Of a stretch of DNA of 64,000 nucleotides, positions 48,697 to 57,650 are shown piece by piece; the first letter of the stretch is position 1; every line of letters begins with the position of its first letter. The translations under genes were made by a program, and so were the position numbers. The stretch spans positions 62,001 to 126,000 of the forward strand of contig JARVKI010000048.1 in assembly GCA_036674765.1 (NCBI GenBank), in the 5' to 3' direction. The notes under the pieces were generated by a model, which was not told the DNA's origin, searched no databases, and worked only from the letters and a program-made list of their open reading frames with translations. The stretch is from Seiridium cupressi (Eukaryota > Ascomycota > Sordariomycetes > Amphisphaeriales > Sporocadaceae).

Positions 48697-49190
48697 TCAA
48701 GAGTCCAGTTTCAAATCCTGCTCTAGACGTTCAATGAGACCATCCGCCCTCACGGCGATGAGACTTAATCTTCCATTCCTTGCATCCTCAGCGGAACTTT
48801 CTTGACCTTTCCGCCACTCCAGCCAGCTATCCGCTCGTGCGCCCTCCGGAGCATCCAGTGAGCCAACACTGACATCAATTGACGTTGGGTCGCCGCTTAT
48901 CGTGCCAGAACACCATCGCACCACATTTGACACAAGAATCCCAGAGAACCGCAGGGGAGCTTTCATAACTGCGAAGAATCCCTGATGGCAGAGTCGCGAA
49001 GTCAAGTGCCACGCAGCCGGATTTCCGCCTCAACGCAGAAGCTTGGTTGGCGCCCGAGCTATCCGTTACATGGAAGACAATATTGGTTCTGGGCACGAAA
49101 GCCCGTGGAATCCAATCAGGAAACGCTTCCAACGCAATATAATAGCTACCACTGCCACGTTGTGCACAATCGCCCCCTTCTTCTTCATGT
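48697..49190 (-). pseudogene. Frameshifted GFA/CENP-V-domain protein fragment
   Basis: On the minus strand the frame 'YYIALEAFPDWIPRAFVPRT...GCVALDFATLPSGILRSYE...CVKCGAMVFWHDKRRPNV' runs into a TGA at 48877-48875. The next frame continues directly as 'IDVSVGSLDAPEGARADSWLEW' to a stop at 48697. The joint sits exactly inside the conserved stretch 'RP.(L/V)IDVSVG.LDA.EGARAE', and one extra A near 48879 explains the shift. This matches the C-terminal half of glutathione-dependent formaldehyde-activating (GFA) family proteins, whose CxxC ('CVKCG') binds zinc. The N-terminal half with the other zinc cysteines is not clear, and the 5' end is only 0.1 kb from the neighbouring gene's stop. Probably a truncated, dead copy; a sequencing error is possible. 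Confidence 0.65.
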
Positions 49191-49293
49191 AGGAATGACG
49201 CGGGTGAAAGTAAGGTATATATTAGAGAGAGTTGCGTACGCGATCACGCATATTACAGGGCATCCGAGATTACAAAACACCATTCATCCTCTT

Positions 49294-52200
49294 TCAAGCA
49301 CCACCGAAGACCAAAAGGCTTTGAATATTGATCACGCCAAATCCGAGCCGGTGCAACAGTTCCCGACCACGGTGAACAGGGAACTCGGCCACGACCATGA
49401 CACTGACATTCTCGGCACTGATCCCAGCTTCAAACAACAGTCGTAGCACCGCACAAAGCGTCCTCCCTGTAGCAAGCACATCATCTACCACCACCACTGA
49501 CGCGCCCCCGGGGATTGCACCCCGATTCATCTCAATCTTCTCCTCTCCCAGACCATTGAATACCGAAGACGAGACGTGAGACGGGGACTTTGGGACGGAT
49601 ACGATGGGTGGTGGAAGTTTCCCGGCCTCGCGAATCAGAACCAAGGGCAAATCAACCCGTGCGGCCAATGCCGAGGCAAAAACAAAGCCGCCTGCCTCGC
49701 AAGAAACCAATACATCAACTTTGTCCCAGTCGCTGGTGAAGTGACTTTGCAGCAAAGATGTGCACAGGGCCAATCCACCGGACTGCTGTGAGATGCCAAG
49801 CACGTGCTGAAACTCGATCCCCAGGCGTGGAAAATTTGGCGTCGAATGCACCATATCGGCCAGTCGTTGCAAGTCTTTGTGGAAGAAGGGAAGCAGGTAG
49901 TGCTTGGCAAACCTCGATACAGTCTCATCTCCGACTGTACTATTCTCGAAAACAAGAGCAGGATGAGAGCCCAAGGCTGCTGAATTCGTTTTTTCACGGG
50001 TACAGTGTTTGCTGTACTTATCATCGTCACCCTCAAAATCGGCATGGCACCCTCGGCGAAGACGACGTATCTCTTTGCTAGTTTTGATGTGAACCTCGAT
50101 CAGTCTGCTGTGTGGCGCCAAGTGGGACAAGGCTGCGACTGGTGCCTCATCTCTCATTCCAGTAATTAGCAGCACGTCCGCGTCTACAGCACCATACACA
50201 ACGCTGAGAAAATGATCCTCTGGCAGCTGAGGTCGCCGCCGCACCTGATCCTGGAAGAATTGCGTCAATGCTGGCCGGTGCTGCTCCTTGTAGGCACGAT
50301 CCCAGAGTAGGCGTTCTAGATCGGCACCGGAAGCTGTCGCGTATTCTTTTTTTGTGGTATCACTAATGCTGATTACGCGTGCCGCGAGTCTTTCTGGGGC
50401 ATGATTGGTGAAAATCAAGGCCCAGATGCTGGAGCAGTAATCCTTACCAGCACAGCTATCCCCTGTGACAAGAACGATGAGCCTTGGTGCCATTGGTGCT
50501 TCTGGAAGTTGACAAGTATAAGACAGCACCTTTTCCCGGTCTAAGTTGTGTTTAAGACGGGCCAGACGTGGACGGTTTGGTCCAAAGGCTATGGCTGCCA
50601 GCGCTTTGTCTCTGGGGTCCGGCCCAAGGTCAGCACCGTATGCTCCGCTACTCAAGGGTAACAAATCACCGACGACGTTGTAAACCCAATGCACAGCAGC
50701 TCGAGCGGTTTCGGTCCCATCTTGGCCTCGGGGCCAGACTCCAGTGATCACACAGGCGAAGTCCCAGTCCCGACAGCCAAATGCGGTGGCATCAGCCGCC
50801 ACATCACTGATTGCTCCGCCACCTTGCAGCAGGTGGAGATAGCAGAATGGCGATGGACGAGTTCGAACGGCCGCCACCAAGATACCGACAATGTTTCCTC
50901 CGCTGATGTTCTTCAAGAACAAACATCGCTTGAACGATGATGTCTTTCCGCCGCCATGTCCGCCGTGCATTCCGGAGATGTACAATTCAGTCTCAAACAA
51001 CCCCATGCCGTCCACAGTCGTAAAAGTGTCTGGCGGCCCCAGAACTGTATCAACGGACGAGGGTGTTTCAATGGTGAGCCCAGTAGTCGAACATTTGAAC
51101 ATGCTTACGCCGAGTTGCAGCTGGCCATTATCCCAAAAAAGGTACGCGTCTGCAGAGCAGTTACGGGGTAGCTTCCCCGCGACGAATTTATCAAAATCGC
51201 TAAGCCTGAGCCTCGCCTCAGTGTCAGTACCCAACGGGACCATCCAGTTCTGGATCGCGTAGGTGGGAGCTGTGTAAGCCTTGAAAGTGACGCTAACTAC
51301 GATGCCAAAGTTGGTCCCGGCGCCTCTTATCGCCCATAATAGATCATTTTCGTTCTCGGGTCGCATCGCACCGGCCGGCTGGCGTTGAATCGGTACGTGA
51401 CCGATGCAAAATATCTGGCCACAGCCAACGCTGACCATCACTGCACCAATTATGGAGTCGCAAGAAAGCCCGTGAAGCCTAGCCAAGTGCCCGATACCAC
51501 CTTGTAGCCACAGCCCAGCGCCGACGCTTGGGCGGGCTCCTAAGGGTACTGTCACACCCACCGCCATGGCCTTGCGGATGATATCTCCCGTATTGCTGCC
51601 GGCCTCAGCGACAACCAACGCATTAGAGTCGTAATCCGATTTTCCTCTATTCTCTTCGGCCTTGAAGATGTGTACTTGGTTGAAGGCACCCATGTCAATC
51701 GAGAGCACGTTATGCCAGAGACAGTGACCGCTATGGGCCCCGCTGACGACAGTGAGACCTATCTCGTGTTTCAGAGCCCATCGGATACACTCTTGGATAT
51801 GTCGAACTTCTGTCGGCTTCGCAACCGAAGCGGGACGATGGAGGCGTGCCACTGGATTTTTGACCGTCTTGCGCCCCTTCTCTAGTGGCATCTGTGCTGC
51901 TAACTTTGGTAACGTCGTTGCATGTTGGTTGAAGGCCACCATAACTTCTGGTGAGCTGAACAAGAGGCAATTTGGGTAGGCTTCCTCTCGCCGACCCAGG
52001 TCGCGGCAGATATTTCGCCATTTGACTCGAATAGTCTCGTCCGCTGCTACATTCTCCACGACAAAACCCGCGACAAAAGAAGCAAAAGAGTCTAGAACCT
52101 CGTCTTCATCCATAACGGAAATAATTCCAGTTGGGAAAGAAGCTGCTCGATGGCACGCTAAGTCGTTGAGATGCAGGGAACCCTCGCGATGAAAAACTAC

Positions 52201-52779
52201 GACCATTCCACCTTCTGGCCTCTCGACAAGCATTTCCAGCATCGTTTCAATGAATCTGTGTTTGGGTTTCATACCGTACATGCTGTGGCAGAACAAAATG
52301 ATATCATACTTTTCGACGTTATCATTTGTATGGATTCCTGTATCATTCCCCATGTCACGGTCCAGATTGAGAGGGGTTGGATGGATATTGGGCGGGCTTT
52401 GCAAAGAGGGTAGCGGTGGCTCCGCTTCAGAGGAAGAGCAAAGCCATTCTGCTAACTTTGTAGCAAATAATGCACTGGGTTCATATGCAGAATATTTCCT
52501 GATTTTCCGTCTAAGAAAGCCGGGTAGATGTCCAAATACAGTCTGCGGACCGGGCCCGATTTCTAGTACAGAAATATCATTGCGCGAACTGAATAGAGAG
52601 ACAAGGAGCTGAATGAGTTTAGGTATGATGAATTCTTGGTATATCTTCCATCCTGGGCCTTGTAACAAGTTGTAGAAGCCAGCGGCGTATTGTGTGTCAG
52701 ATAGCGGCTGCTTTGAGAGTGAAACTGTAGTGGTGCCTACCTGTCTCAGGGCCAACTTTAGGGAGTCGAGAGTAGCCAT
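49294..52779 (-). CDS. Four-domain fusion: SAM methyltransferase, BBE-type FAD oxidase, phosphomevalonate-kinase-like and APRT-like
   Basis: One intronless ORF of 1161 aa. The start is the ATG at 52779 (MATLDSLKLA); upstream in-frame sequence opens only from GTG. Residues 1-290: class I SAM-dependent methyltransferase ('VLEIGPGPQT' at 71-80, 'YDIILFCHSMYGM' at 158-170). Residues 305-760: FAD-linked oxidase, with the His of 'VVSGAHSGH' (H349) as in 8-alpha-histidyl-FAD enzymes, 'RPSVGAGLWLQGGIG', 'WAIRGAGTNFGIV' and a BBE-type end. The usual second flavin-linking Cys of GxCPxVG is Arg416 here. Residues 765-960: P-loop 'GDSCAGKD' (773-780) and 'DTTKKEYATASGADLERLL', like animal-type phosphomevalonate kinase. 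Residues 980-1161: adenine phosphoribosyltransferase-like, with 'VSCEAGGFVFASALA' and the PRPP loop 'VVVVDDVLATGRT' (1095-1107). The substrate is unknown; the set implies salvage or modification of a purine-like or prenyl-phosphate-like molecule (inference). GTP cyclohydrolase I lies 0.7 kb upstream on the same strand. Confidence 0.85.
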   Translation of the reverse strand: MATLDSLKLALRQVGTTTVSLSKQPLSDTQYAAGFYNLLQGPGWKIYQEFIIPKLIQLLVSLFSSRNDISVLEIGPGPQTVFGHLPGFLRRKIRKYSAYEPSALFATKLAEWLCSSSEAEPPLPSLQSPPNIHPTPLNLDRDMGNDTGIHTNDNVEKYDIILFCHSMYGMKPKHRFIETMLEMLVERPEGGMVVVFHREGSLHLNDLACHRAASFPTGIISVMDEDEVLDSFASFVAGFVVENVAADETIRVKWRNICRDLGRREEAYPNCLLFSSPEVMVAFNQHATTLPKLAAQMPLEKGRKTVKNPVARLHRPASVAKPTEVRHIQECIRWALKHEIGLTVVSGAHSGHCLWHNVLSIDMGAFNQVHIFKAEENRGKSDYDSNALVVAEAGSNTGDIIRKAMAVGVTVPLGARPSVGAGLWLQGGIGHLARLHGLSCDSIIGAVMVSVGCGQIFCIGHVPIQRQPAGAMRPENENDLLWAIRGAGTNFGIVVSVTFKAYTAPTYAIQNWMVPLGTDTEARLRLSDFDKFVAGKLPRNCSADAYLFWDNGQLQLGVSMFKCSTTGLTIETPSSVDTVLGPPDTFTTVDGMGLFETELYISGMHGGHGGGKTSSFKRCLFLKNISGGNIVGILVAAVRTRPSPFCYLHLLQGGGAISDVAADATAFGCRDWDFACVITGVWPRGQDGTETARAAVHWVYNVVGDLLPLSSGAYGADLGPDPRDKALAAIAFGPNRPRLARLKHNLDREKVLSYTCQLPEAPMAPRLIVLVTGDSCAGKDYCSSIWALIFTNHAPERLAARVISISDTTKKEYATASGADLERLLWDRAYKEQHRPALTQFFQDQVRRRPQLPEDHFLSVVYGAVDADVLLITGMRDEAPVAALSHLAPHSRLIEVHIKTSKEIRRLRRGCHADFEGDDDKYSKHCTREKTNSAALGSHPALVFENSTVGDETVSRFAKHYLLPFFHKDLQRLADMVHSTPNFPRLGIEFQHVLGISQQSGGLALCTSLLQSHFTSDWDKVDVLVSCEAGGFVFASALAARVDLPLVLIREAGKLPPPIVSVPKSPSHVSSSVFNGLGEEKIEMNRGAIPGGASVVVVDDVLATGRTLCAVLRLLFEAGISAENVSVMVVAEFPVHRGRELLHRLGFGVINIQSLLVFGGA

Positions 52780-53471
52780 GTCAGTTCCGCGGGGATGGAT
52801 ATTGTTGGTGGGCCTCTGGCCATGCGATGGCTCAGGTATGAAAGTTCTTAGAATATTGCGGTATTCCACGTCTTATTGAATTGGTGTAAATATTTATTTG
52901 CGTGTGCGTGGTATAAGGAAATTACGTTCTATCAAGCTTGTATTTATAGTCTTGCTTGACATCTGTAGGTATGTAGAGGGCGTAACTCGGAATGAATCAC
53001 CCATGTCGGGCAACCACGAGTAGACGTTATTGAGACGTAGTTATCGGAGGGACAGACAAGGATCCCACATACGTGGCATATCCTCAGCGATTGTATGCAG
53101 CTCTACATGCAGCTTCGTGTTACTACTGCAAGCCATGAACTGATCACTCAAGTGATATGGTATCCTCGCATATGGCGTTCCATCACATATCAGAGTGACG
53201 TGACGGAAGGACACCACTAATAAATTATATACTTGTTACATCCTTGGGACACCCACCCGAAACCTAATATTACGTCGCCACCAGCATGAAACAACCACCA
53301 GTCTCACCGCTTCTCCTCATGATTGCTCATCGTAGTATGGACACAAAGTATCGTGAGAACAAAAACAAAAAGTCAAAAATCCAGATCTTTCCAAAAGAAA
53401 TAGTTGTTTAACGATACTAACATTCCAAGGGCCAACGATACCTTCGGCTGACTTTCCATATAGAACCAACC
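52780..53471. promoter_or_regulatory. Spacer between GTP cyclohydrolase and fusion genes
   Basis: 692 bp. It must contain the 3' UTR of the cyclohydrolase gene and the promoter of the fusion gene. No coding sequence or distinct motif seen. Confidence 0.5.
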
Positions 53472-54384
53472 CTAGCCTCTCTTTCCCACGCCAATTAGAG
53501 TGAAGAACTTCTGTTGTTCCATCGGGTCGTCCTTCAGCATACCCATCATGCTTTGGGTGAGCGTCACGGTCCCCGACTTCTGTACTCCTCTCATTACCAT
53601 GCACATGTGCGTACATTCAACGACCACTCCAACGCCTGCTGGGCTCAATATCTCATCTATGGCTGCTGCAACCTGGGTTGTCAAGCGTTCCTGGATCTGT
53701 AATCTACGCGCATATATCTCAGCGATTCGCACTAGCTTCGATAGTCCAAGCACTCGACCGTTTGGAATGTACCCAATATGTATCTAGTGTTTCACTTTTG
53801 ATTAGACTAACATATGAATATTGGCTGGGTCGGAGGAGATCAAAGGCTATTTTCCATGGAAGATGAGGGACTGTAAGGGGAATGAACCATACCTTTCCGC
53901 TGAACGGCACCATGTGGTGCTCACACATGCTAAAGATATCAATGTCACGTTCTATAACGAGCTCATGGAAATCGGCTTTGAAAATGGCTTCGTTTACAAC
54001 CTCCTTTACATTTTGGTTGTACCCTTTGGTGAAGTACATCAGTGCTTCACTGTATCGTTCAGGTGTTTTCAAAAGACCCTCACGATTTGGGTCCTCGCCG
54101 ATTTGATACAAGATTCTGCGGATCGCGATTGCTATATCAGCTTGGGAGGGGATAATGGCGGCTCCATTCACTAATGGTTCTGGCCGCGGTTGCCAGACGA
54201 GGCTGGGACCCGAGATGGCTGGACGTTAATCCCAATTAGAAAGGAAAAATGATGAATGGAATTGAGGAGCATGCTTACTTTGCCCATCGCTATCTAAATC
54301 GATGGGATTGACCTGCACCGATACAGTTTCAAGACCAGCATCGTCTCCGTTGGCCAGAAGCTCGTTTACAGAACTGGAGTCCAT
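53472..54384 (-). CDS. FOL2: GTP cyclohydrolase I
   Basis: Exons (minus) 54384-54279, 54218-53893 and 53783-53472 give 247 aa. Exon 1 encodes [19 protein letters not shown]. Intron 1 has GTAAGC...GTCCAG ends. Intron 2 has GTATGG...CACTAG ends and joins 'PFSGK' to '[17 protein letters not shown]', the universal motif. Zinc and catalytic residues are present: Cys and His in '[10 protein letters not shown]', the second Cys in '[11 protein letters not shown]', and 'QERLTTQVA'. The enzyme converts GTP to 7,8-dihydroneopterin triphosphate, the entry to folate, pterins and deazapurines. The N-terminal extension is short compared with the usual fungal housekeeping enzyme, which often has a long low-complexity N-terminus. 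With the head-to-tail fusion gene next door, it may be a pathway-dedicated second copy (inference); whether the genome has another FOL2 cannot be seen here. Confidence 0.93.
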
Positions 54385-56167
54385 TGAAATGATGTACGGT
54401 TACATGGGACCAAACTTGGAATCCCAAGTCGTAGCTGACGGATAACTATTTTAAAACTATGAGAGAGTTGTGTTGATGCGATGCGTGTACGGGATTTACC
54501 AGAGCTGTGGGAAAATGTTTTAATCTTATGGTGTTAGAGTAATGACTTGCGTAGCACAATGTCCATCACCTCGATGGGAAAACAAAAATACAAATCAAAG
54601 AGCATGCAGACTTTCGGGATTCAGGTCTCCGGTACTTTGAGGGGAACAATTTGCATAGAATGCAGTCGAATCGCACTGAAGACAAGTCCGTCATTCGGTA
54701 GCAATGAGCAGATCGTATGCGTGGTAATCACACCTGATCCGCTCAAAAAAGACTACCCAGGCGTTAAATGGCTTCGTTTGCTTGCCCAAGTCCTTGATTG
54801 GTTTATAACTGTGTCACAGCAGCCAGAAGCCCCGCCAGCCTCGTCCATGCCCGCAGTAGACCAGGTGGGAGGCCCACCACCAGGTGTCTTGCATGAATTT
54901 CGAACGACCGGACAGTGTTTGCGTTTCTACTGGGCTGAACATTGTTCTCACCCACAGTGACTTGTTCACCTCTGATAGGTACAGCTTCGATATTCACGGT
55001 TGCGGCGAGCATTGCTTATTTACCAAATGGACGCCCAGTCTCGGTAGATCACTATTGGTTTGGCTTGGCTCGTAAAAAGGAAACATGTTGACAAGTCGGT
55101 TGGGGTTGGTAGGGGTATATTGGGAAACAACCGTCTGAAACGATAACATCATTACCACCTAATACAAGACACATTGGCGTAACGGTCAATTACACCTCAA
55201 CTAGGGTCTGGAGGCAAGGTACCGTAGTCCATAATACAGTAGGAGGCCCTCCTTACTACCTGAGGTGTAACGTAGGCCATCCTATCATACGAGGCACAGT
55301 GATCGGTCAACCTGCTCAGCCTGAATCGAAAGGCGCCATGACAAGTAATGGACTTAGCTGTTGGCGCAGTCCACCACTCGTCAACCAAAGATATCGCCCA
55401 TCGTCGACCGCATCCGTCCCGAACTCCGCAGTGTATGCATCTTGAAAGCTTATCCACGCCCTTCATTACGAGACCGACACCAGACTGATAAGGTTGGTAA
55501 GGATGCGATGCGAAGGGAGGCCCACCAACGGAACTCGTCGATGCTCTACCCGGAACTACAGAACATGCTTGCATGGAAAGCATGCATCGAGACCGAATCT
55601 CAAATCTGGAACGCAGGGCCTATCGCAAGATCTTCTTGCGGTGCTCGATGAAGCTGTAAACATTGTGCCACGGTGTTGTTAGCAATAGACTTCCGCCCGC
55701 AGGTGAACTTGCCAGCCGCGTCACTCGCTATATAATGAACTCCTACATTGCATTGTTTCTCGGTTAGATACCAGTGTCATTTGTTTCCAGGGGGCAGTCT
55801 TCAACTCCACCCGTAGAGTGCATTGCCGCGAGTGCGCGCGGAGAGGCTTAACCTATATGTACTATGGTACCAGGCCGATTAAAAGGCTCCCTGTCAGGTA
55901 GAAAATTCGTGGCACAGACCAGGTACATTGATTCTCCCCATAAGAAGTGCGATATCACAGGTACCTCGTTAGGAGCCTTCTAATTACCCAGCAACCATAG
56001 TAGTTAGCCAGACAGTGACTGTTTCGGCGCACTCGGCGCCTCCACTTGGTCCGTGGTTGTCTGTAATCTAACTAGCAACTCCCCGCTCCAACCCCTGAAA
56101 AAGGGCATCTCATTCTTGTCTTGTCATGCATGTGTAGGCCAGTATCAATTGGCAGTCTTGCTGGATC
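54385..56167. other. Intergenic region with one copy of a dispersed repeat
   Basis: 1.8 kb upstream of the cyclohydrolase gene. Two ATG-initiated minus-strand ORFs (55012-54803, 69 aa; 55583-55197, 128 aa) have no recognisable domain and are not called. It contains repeat copy A at 55106-55203. Confidence 0.45.
55106..55203 (-). repeat. Dispersed 98-bp repeat, copy A (inverted)
   Basis: Its reverse complement begins TAGTTGAGGTGTAATTGACC, contains GTATTAGGTGGTAATGATGT and ends CCCAATATACCCCTACCAA. It aligns over about 98 bp with copies B (57553-57650) and C (62449-62546), with substitutions and small indels. The function is unknown; it may be a transposon end or a MITE. Confidence 0.8.
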
Positions 56168-57076
56168 ATGCGGTCCAACGATGATTTCACGTGCGGTTCT
56201 TGCTGGAAACCATTCCCGGCAGGATGGCAAGCTCGCGAAAATCATCTCAGTGCTACGGGTCATCACGCTCCCACATACGAGTGCGATGCCTGCCCCCGTT
56301 ACTTCGCTTCGGAGGCAGCACGGCATCAGCACATGAACACCTTGAACCATTTCGAGTGGGAATGTGCGATATGTAATGAGACGTGGCCCACACGCGAGCA
56401 GCGAACCGAGCATGAGCAGGAAGATCACGATTACTGCCGTGCCTGTAAGAGAACCTTCGCAAACCGTAATATCTGAGGATGGTATGCCTAGCTCTCCAAG
56501 TCGTCACCGCCGGCCAATATTGACGCATCGTCACAGCATCTGAACTCCAGTGTCCATCGCGGCCAAAAGATCCGGTGTCCCTTCTGTGACGCTAGCTATG
56601 CAACGGCCACCGGCCTCACCCACCATATTGAGACTGGTTCTTGCCCAAGAGCGGCAGGCCTGACCCGCGACACGCTGTTCCAGGCTGTGCGTAGCAGAGA
56701 TCCATGCGGCTTTATCACTAAGAACTTGATTGGCTGGGAGGGTTCGTCGCAGTATGAAGCCAATGACCGTTCATACAACTATTCCCGCGTTGCATGGGAG
56801 TGCTATCTTTGCCATCGACTGTTTGGGCGCTTGCCAGATCTGAATAAGCATCTGAATTCTCCTGCTCGTGAGACCAACGTTTCAGACCACTCTACATGAT
56901 TGGAGTATAATGTACTGAGATACCACTGTCCTAATTGGAGTTGTCGTAGGGAATTCACAACTCTGGCCGGGATCATCAATCACCTCGAGAGTGAATCATG
57001 CGGCTGCACACGGTTCGAAACTGTTCAGAATAGTATCTCGGGTGTAATACGTGGCAATAACTTGATTACTTTTTGA
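56168..57076 (+). pseudogene. Broken C2H2 zinc-finger protein gene
   Basis: Starts at ATG 56168 (MRSNDDFTCGSCWKPF) with C2H2-type pairs 'YECDACPRYFASEAARHQHMN', 'WECAICNETWPTREQRTEHEQEDH' and 'YCRACKRTFANRN'. Near 56470 one base seems missing: reading CTG AGG ATG in the shifted frame, then an intron 56482-56536 (GTATGC...CACAG), continues 'HLNSSVHRGQKIRCPFCDASYATATGLTHH', exactly the expected finger. The same frame then meets TGA at 56897-56899 but carries on as 'RYHCPNWSCRREFTTLAGIINHLESESC' to a stop at 57076. This layout matches a widespread fungal multi-C2H2 family. One frameshift plus one nonsense codon make it a probable pseudogene. An undetected intron over the second lesion cannot be excluded. 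Confidence 0.7.
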
Positions 57077-57304
57077 GCATGTCGCAGGTATTGCGTATGT
57101 CTTGTATACATTTCGAGGGCTACACCGGATGCTGTGACTGGCAAACCTGATGTAGTGAAACAGGCTGCTGGGGACGAAATGGGCTAGTGGATGCCGCAGG
57201 GCAGACTTGGCTTCAATACTACCATGCTGTTACATTGACCAACGCTGGCCCAGTTCTTCAGTGTGCCTCCCACGCCATTGATTCAAAGGTCTATCGCACC
57301 GTGT

Positions 57305-57331
57305 AGGTATTAGGGTTAGGTATTAGGGTGA
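57305..57331 (+). repeat. Short telomere-like TTAGGG/TTAGG tract
   Basis: Three closely spaced TTAGG(G) units (TATTAGGGTTAGGTATTAGGGT). It is too short for a telomere and may be chance or an interstitial relic. Confidence 0.4.
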
Positions 57332-57552
57332 GGCGTTGATGATGTAGCATCAGTCAAGTACTCATGAGCTGTCGGACGGGTCATAGTCAATGCAGTCCCC
57401 TACTCGGTGGTTTGGGGAGAATCTTGAATAATAATCCAACGACCATATCTATGCTTACAAAGTGATCCACCATGTTTCTGCCTTCGGGCTGATGAGGAAA
57501 TGTTTGACCATGTCCCATGGTTGCCGGCGTTGTCCGAGGTGCTAAGCGAGAA

Positions 57553-57650
57553 TAGTTGAGGTGTAGATGACCGTTGTACCAAAGTGACTTGTATTACGTG
57601 GTAATGATGTTATGGTTTCAAACGGTTATTTCCCAATATACCCCTACCAA
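57553..57650 (+). repeat. Dispersed 98-bp repeat, copy B
   Basis: Begins TAGTTGAGGTGTAGATGACC and ends CCCAATATACCCCTACCAA, direct orientation. It forms an inverted pair with copy A 2.4 kb to the left, enclosing the C2H2 pseudogene. It ends just before the 3' end of the P450 relic. Confidence 0.8.

Noticed and set aside
55197..55583. 128-aa ATG-initiated minus-strand ORF
   Set aside because: It overlaps the end of repeat copy A and has no motif; a relic is possible but not supported.
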